From assembly GCF_016907235.1 (NCBI RefSeq), contig NZ_JAFBBO010000001.1, forward strand, positions 4,340,001 through 4,404,000: DNA of 64,000 bases, written 5' to 3'. This DNA comes from Oerskovia jenensis (lineage in GTDB: Bacteria; Actinomycetota; Actinomycetes; Actinomycetales; Cellulomonadaceae). Position numbers and translations under genes: made by a program. This document shows, one piece after another, positions 60,168-64,000 of the stretch (positions within the stretch are counted from its first letter, which is position 1; every line of letters begins with the position of its first letter). Under the pieces are notes generated by a model. That model did no database searches. It was not told where the DNA came from and saw only the letters and a program-made list of their open reading frames with translations.

Positions 60168-60492
60168 GTCGTCCCTCCTCGCGGCGCCGGTCGGCTGCCG
60201 CTGCTTCTGGTGGCACGCGAGGAGGGGCGAGGTGATGACGCAGCGGGAGACCGTCGTGGGTGCACAGGGGTTCTCGATGCCTTGGCGATGGGGGATGTGT
60301 CGAGCCGGCCCAGATCCAGAAGCGCGGCGTCGGTATGAGTGCCAGTCTATATTTCAGTTTCAGATGAGACGAGGGACTTTGGTCCCTGTCCGTTGTGAGA
60401 GGTCTGTGCCCCGTGCAGGTCGCCATGACCTGCACGGGTCGCTGTGAGACTTGAGACTCAGACAAAAATACGGAGCGGCTACGATCAGTGCC
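60168..60492. promoter_or_regulatory. Divergent regulatory region with two perfect stem-loops
   Basis: Between the Cys-rich gene (left) and the double-GntR gene (right). It carries AGGGAC-TTTG-GTCCCT (60372-60387) and a 12-bp perfect dyad CCCGTGCAGGTC-GCCAT-GACCTGCACGGG (60410-60438). No U tract follows either, so operators are as likely as terminators. AT-rich tracts near 60345 and 60462 are candidate promoter positions. No gene is visible. Confidence 0.6.
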
Positions 60493-61833
60493 ATGCCCAT
60501 CCCTCAGGGCGAGGTGCTCGCCATCGGCCGAGGTAACACCCCGCTGCACGCGACCGTGTTCGACGAGCTCAAGGACGACATCGTCTCCGGGACCCTCAGG
60601 CCGGGGGACCCGCTCGTCGAAGCCGACCTCATCGCGCGCTTCGGCACCTCGCGAACTCCCATCCGAGAGGCACTCAACCGGCTCTCGGCCCTGGGCCTGG
60701 TCGAGATCGCGCCCCGCAAGCACACCCTGGTCTCACGTCTTGATCCCTGGAGGGCCAAGGACGCGGTCGAGACGCTCGATGCGCTGTGGCGCCACGCGAA
60801 CAAGCACGTGACGCCGCATGCCGCAGAGGAGGACGTGGAGGTCGCCCGTCGAGTGCTGCGCGAACGCACGACGACGGTCGACGTCCGTCGAGAGATCGTC
60901 GCCGGACGCTACATGCTCCTGGCGGACGTCACCCTGGACCGGTACGCCAACTCGGCCTTCTGCCGGTTGCGTGACGAGCTCCGCCCGATGCTCGCCCGGT
61001 ACCTGGCCTCCCGGGTCGACGCGATCGACCTCGACGACGCCCTTGCCCGGACCAGGAAGCACGCCCAGGCGATGGTCGACCGGGACCCGGTGGCCGCCAG
61101 GGAAGCGCTGACCGGCTTCGTCGACTCCGTCCTGCCGCAAGCGATGCCGCCCCGCCAGGCGCGACCCACGGACGAACGGTCAGGAACCCGCCGTCTCATG
61201 AGCGACCAGATCGCCGACCGCATGCGCGAGGCGATCATGGACGGCACGCTGGAGCCCGGCGAGCAGCTCACCGAGTCCGAGCTGATCGCCTGGATGGGTA
61301 CCTCGCGCACCCCCATCCGGGTGGCCCTCAACGTCCTGGCGGACGAAGGCTTCGTGGACATCGAGCCGAACCGGCAGCCACGGGTCTCCCGCCCCAGCGA
61401 CCAGGAGTACGCCGACATCTCGGTCGCCGTCGGGGTCCTCACCCAGGAGGTCGTCCGCCGTGCCGCACCGCACCTCACCGAGCAGGACCTGACGGCCCTC
61501 GACGACGCGGCGACCGCGATGGGCGAGGCCGTCGAGAGCCGGGCGTTCGGCGCGGTGGCGCAGAGTGCCGCCGCCTACTCCGACCTGCTGCGCTCCCGGT
61601 GCGAGAACCAGGTTCTCGTCGAGGTCGGCGCGAAGCTCAGCGCCTCCATGCAGCGTGTCGTCGTCGCGAACCGTCCGACGACCTTGAAGCGGCTCGGTCC
61701 CGATCCGTACCACCGGGTCGTCGAGCTGCTGCGTGCGGGGGACGTGGAGTCCGCCGTCCGGACGATCGGGCGCGTCTACGACATCGACGCCGTCGACCCG
61801 GCGCCCGGACCGGAAGACTCCTCGCGCCGGTAG
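60493..61833 (+). CDS. Double GntR/FadR-type transcriptional regulator
   Basis: 446 residues made of two GntR units in tandem: HTH 1 (about 18-80; DELKDDIVSGTLRPGDPLVE, LIARFGTSRTPIREALNRLS) with a helical FadR-like domain, then HTH 2 (about 238-300; ADRMREAIMDGTLEPGEQLT, LIAWMGTSRTPIRVALNVLA) with a second helical domain. Most GntR proteins dimerise; here both DNA-binding units are on one chain. The ATG at 60493 is only about 10-50 nt from the AT-rich promoter candidate. Confidence 0.85.
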   Translation: MPIPQGEVLAIGRGNTPLHATVFDELKDDIVSGTLRPGDPLVEADLIARFGTSRTPIREALNRLSALGLVEIAPRKHTLVSRLDPWRAKDAVETLDALWRHANKHVTPHAAEEDVEVARRVLRERTTTVDVRREIVAGRYMLLADVTLDRYANSAFCRLRDELRPMLARYLASRVDAIDLDDALARTRKHAQAMVDRDPVAAREALTGFVDSVLPQAMPPRQARPTDERSGTRRLMSDQIADRMREAIMDGTLEPGEQLTESELIAWMGTSRTPIRVALNVLADEGFVDIEPNRQPRVSRPSDQEYADISVAVGVLTQEVVRRAAPHLTEQDLTALDDAATAMGEAVESRAFGAVAQSAAAYSDLLRSRCENQVLVEVGAKLSASMQRVVVANRPTTLKRLGPDPYHRVVELLRAGDVESAVRTIGRVYDIDAVDPAPGPEDSSRR

Positions 61834-61949
61834 CCGACTCGTCGGAGCGCGGGGGTGGCGCCTCGTCCCGTCTCCCGGGTCCCACCGGCGCCGGGCGTCA
61901 CCGGAGCGCGGTCGGGGGCGTGTCCCTCGGGAGAGGAGGCGACACGAAC

Positions 61950-62405
61950 GTGAACGATCAGAGTCCCTGGTGGGTGGGTGCGCGATGCCGCGGCATGAGC
62001 ACCGAGAGGTTCTATCCGAGCACGACGACCGGAGTGCTGCAGGCGTTGGAGGTGTGCGACGGCTGCGCCGTCCGTCGAGCGTGCTTCGAGCGGGGCCGCG
62101 AGGAACGGTGGGGCGTGTGGGGCGGGATCCACCTGGAGAGCCCCGGAGCCTTCGGCGAGAGGGGGGCGCTCGGCGAGGGGCAGTGCCCTGAGAGGGTGCA
62201 GATGTTCCTGACGTCGTCGCAGGCCGCCGCTCGGCTGGAGGTCAGCGTGAAGGTCCTCCTGTCGTGGGTCGAGCACGGGCACCTGCCCGTCCAGCGCTCG
62301 AGCGGCGGGCATCGACGTTTTCGTCGGGAGGACGTCGAGGAGCTGCGTGCCTCCCGCCCACGGACGCGCGCCCGACCGGCGCCCCGGGCAGCGTCGGAAG
62401 GCTAG
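61950..62405 (+). CDS. WhiB-like protein fused to MerR-type HTH
   Basis: 151 residues. The N-terminal WhiB domain has iron-sulfur ligands Cys13, Cys36, Cys39 and Cys45 (Cx22Cx2Cx5C) and the RWGVWGGI turn. The C-terminal part (about 86-138; LTSSQAAARLEVSVKVLLSW, VEHGHLPVQRSSGGHRRFRR) is a BldC/MerR-like helix-turn-helix. WhiB proteins normally act through the main sigma factor, so an added DNA-binding domain is unusual. GTG 61950 has GAGAGGAGG 10 nt upstream. Confidence 0.88.
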   Translation: MNDQSPWWVGARCRGMSTERFYPSTTTGVLQALEVCDGCAVRRACFERGREERWGVWGGIHLESPGAFGERGALGEGQCPERVQMFLTSSQAAARLEVSVKVLLSWVEHGHLPVQRSSGGHRRFRREDVEELRASRPRTRARPAPRAASEG

Positions 62406-64000
62406 CGGTGCACGGCACGGCGGACGCCGAGGGCGGACGCCCCGGCGACCAGGAGCAGGAACGCCACCGCCGCGGTCGTCGACAGGTCGGTGCCGCTGTT
62501 GGCGAGCGCGGTGCCCGCGGAACGCGGTCCCTGCGGAGCAGGAGCCGCCGCCGTGACCGTGACCTGGGCGGTCGCCGTGTCGTCGGACGGGTCCGTGTCG
62601 AGCGTCGCGGACGTGACGGTCGCGTCGAGCGGGATCGCGCTGCCGACGGTCGTCGCAGGCGCCACCCGCAGCGCGACGGGGATCGTCACGGTGTCGCCGG
62701 GGGCGATGGTCCCGGCCGAGCAGGTCACGACGTCGCCGCTCGCCGGGCAGGCTGCCGCGAGCTCGATCACGGCCGCGCCGGGAGCGCCGCTGCCACCGGC
62801 GCTGAGAAAGGCGGTGCCGGCGGGGACGTGCGTGACGACCGTGACGCCGTCCATCGCGACGCTGCCCGTGTTCGTCACGGTGATCGTGTGGTCGAGCTCG
62901 TCCCCTGCGGCGACGCTCGGCGGCGCGGTGAGAGCGACCGAGAGATTGCCCGTCGGTTCCGGCGCCGCCGCGACGGGCAAGGAGGTCGCGGTCGAGGAGT
63001 CGTTCGACGGGTCGGGGTCGAGGGACGTGGTCGACACCGTGGCGGTGTTGGTGATCGTCGTGCCGACCAGGGACGGATCCTGGACTCGCAGGACGATCTC
63101 GCCCGACCAGGACTCGCCGGAGGGCAGCGCCCCGACGAGGCACGTGACCTCGTCGGCGTCGGCCGTGCACTCGTCAGGACCCGAGACGAAGGCCGTCCCG
63201 GCGGGCAACGTGTCGCCGACCACGACGTCCGCCGCGTCGTCGGGTCCGGTGTTGGTCACGGTCAGGGGCCAGACGGTCGTGGCCCCGACGACCGGTGGGT
63301 CGGACGGCGCGGTCTTGGTCACCTGGACGTCGGCGACGGCCGCGGTCGGGCCGGCCTCTGCGACGAAGTAGTTGTTGTCGTAGTCGGTCTCCTGCACGTC
63401 GCCGTAGGCCGACGCGGAGTTCGTGAGCGTCGTGCCGGGAGGGGTGTCGGCCGAGACGTTCGTCCAGACGCGCACGGTGGCGGTCGCGCCGTTGACGAGC
63501 GGGCCGACCGTGCACTGCGCGTAGGGGTCCCGCAGCTCGACGCCCTCCTGGCCGGAGGGGCCGGTGACGACCGGCTCGCAGGTCGCTCCCTCGACCCGGT
63601 CGACGTCCAGGTACGGGCCGGGGAAGTCGTAGAGCCAGACGGTGTTCGCGGTGTCCGGGCCGAGGTTGGCCACCGTGACGTCCCACCCGATCGTCGACCC
63701 GGCGACGATCGGGTCGGTCCCCACGACCGACTTGGTCACGGCGATGTCCGCGAACGTCGGGGGAGTCTGCGTCCAGCCGAACAGGCGCACCACGGTCGAG
63801 TCGTAGGTGTAGGACTTGGGGCCGTTGGGGCCGGTCGCGGAGAAGTGGACCCACGTGTTCGAGCTCACCGAGGAGCCCAGGCCCGTGTAGGTGTAGCTCA
63901 CGGTGCACGTCCCCCCGACCGGCAGGGGAGATGCGCAGGTGCCCGCGTCGAACGTGAAGTCCGCGGACTCCCCGCCCATGTCGAGCGCCGACAACGGGAC
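62402..64000 (-). CDS. DUF11-repeat surface protein, C-terminal part
   Basis: At least 532 residues, with the start beyond base 64000. It has successive DUF11 beta repeats (ADIAVTKSVVGTDPIVAGST, VADVQVTKTAPSDPPVVGAT, NLSVALTAPPSVAAGDELDH) separated by about 120 residues, then LANSGTD, a hydrophobic segment and RRAVHR, resembling a non-canonical sortase signal or membrane anchor. It overlaps the WhiB-MerR gene tail to tail by 4 nt. Probably a cell-wall stalk protein. Confidence 0.85.
   Translation of the reverse strand, partial: VPLSALDMGGESADFTFDAGTCASPLPVGGTCTVSYTYTGLGSSVSSNTWVHFSATGPNGPKSYTYDSTVVRLFGWTQTPPTFADIAVTKSVVGTDPIVAGSTIGWDVTVANLGPDTANTVWLYDFPGPYLDVDRVEGATCEPVVTGPSGQEGVELRDPYAQCTVGPLVNGATATVRVWTNVSADTPPGTTLTNSASAYGDVQETDYDNNYFVAEAGPTAAVADVQVTKTAPSDPPVVGATTVWPLTVTNTGPDDAADVVVGDTLPAGTAFVSGPDECTADADEVTCLVGALPSGESWSGEIVLRVQDPSLVGTTITNTATVSTTSLDPDPSNDSSTATSLPVAAAPEPTGNLSVALTAPPSVAAGDELDHTITVTNTGSVAMDGVTVVTHVPAGTAFLSAGGSGAPGAAVIELAAACPASGDVVTCSAGTIAPGDTVTIPVALRVAPATTVGSAIPLDATVTSATLDTDPSDDTATAQVTVTAAAPAPQGPRSAGTALANSGTDLSTTAAVAFLLLVAGASALGVRRAVHR

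Noticed and set aside
1-64000. CRISPR arrays, insertion sequences, prophage or integrase genes
   Set aside because: No regularly spaced identical repeats with spacers, no transposase or integrase motifs seen; the tandem repeats at 32414 and 37784 have no spacers.

Overview
The window is very GC-rich chromosomal DNA with GTG starts, 4-nt start/stop overlaps and actinobacterial gene families (DUF3052, AhpE, polyphosphate glucokinase, GlnA2-GlnE, WhiB-like, VaFE/TQXA surface proteins). It fits a Micrococcales actinomycete of the Cellulomonadaceae/Promicromonosporaceae type; genus is inference. The backbone blocks (aceE, DUF3052, ahpE; nif3, zinc-ribbon, RNase H; panB; glnA2, glnE) belong to a neighbourhood also kept together in mycobacteria, so the stretches between them look like accessory insertions.

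Region by region. 1-2668: N-terminal part of aceE (minus), DUF3052, ahpE and a tRNA-Val. 2669-12772: an accessory island. Its core is a minus-strand operon for a thiazole/oxazole-modified-microcin (TOMM, LAP) type RiPP: a 44-aa Thr-rich precursor peptide missed by length cut-offs (11631-11765), an intrinsic terminator, a SagB-like dehydrogenase, a SagC-like leader-binding protein, a SagD-like YcaO cyclodehydratase, two CPBP membrane proteins and a BAAT-type alpha/beta hydrolase. A LuxR-type regulator diverges from the precursor. An MFS exporter and a TetR repressor sharing one operator sequence lie beyond the operon. 12904-23951: a five-gene operon (DUF4132, MoxR ATPase, DUF5682, CoxE-like VWA, SWIM zinc finger) in the same order as the yehI-L-M-P-Q locus of E. 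coli.

24239-30131: secreted alpha carbonic anhydrase, a PolA-type DNA polymerase, AraC/VOC pair, Nif3 and zinc-ribbon protein. 30189-32546: a lipoprotein (DUF6318-like) plus PKD-protein pair and repeats that separate the zinc-ribbon gene from the RNase H/phosphatase gene. 33948-47240: housekeeping genes (yaaA, rnpB, STAS protein, ppgK-map, panB, nadE, glnA2, glnE). 47225-50016: five small minus-strand membrane/SHOCT/DUF6325 genes. 50276-55364: a carboxymuconolactone-decarboxylase-like protein, a MalT-type regulator and a divergent arylsulfatase. 55502-64000: cell-surface and signalling region: a VaFE-repeat thioester adhesin with near-identical DNA repeats, a sigma factor fused to its own anti-sigma/membrane/extracellular part, a Cys-rich small protein, a double GntR protein, a WhiB-MerR fusion and the 3' end of a DUF11-repeat surface protein.

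The most novel candidate is the TOMM cluster: its predicted core has Thr but no Cys or Ser, so the product would carry only methyloxazol(in)es.
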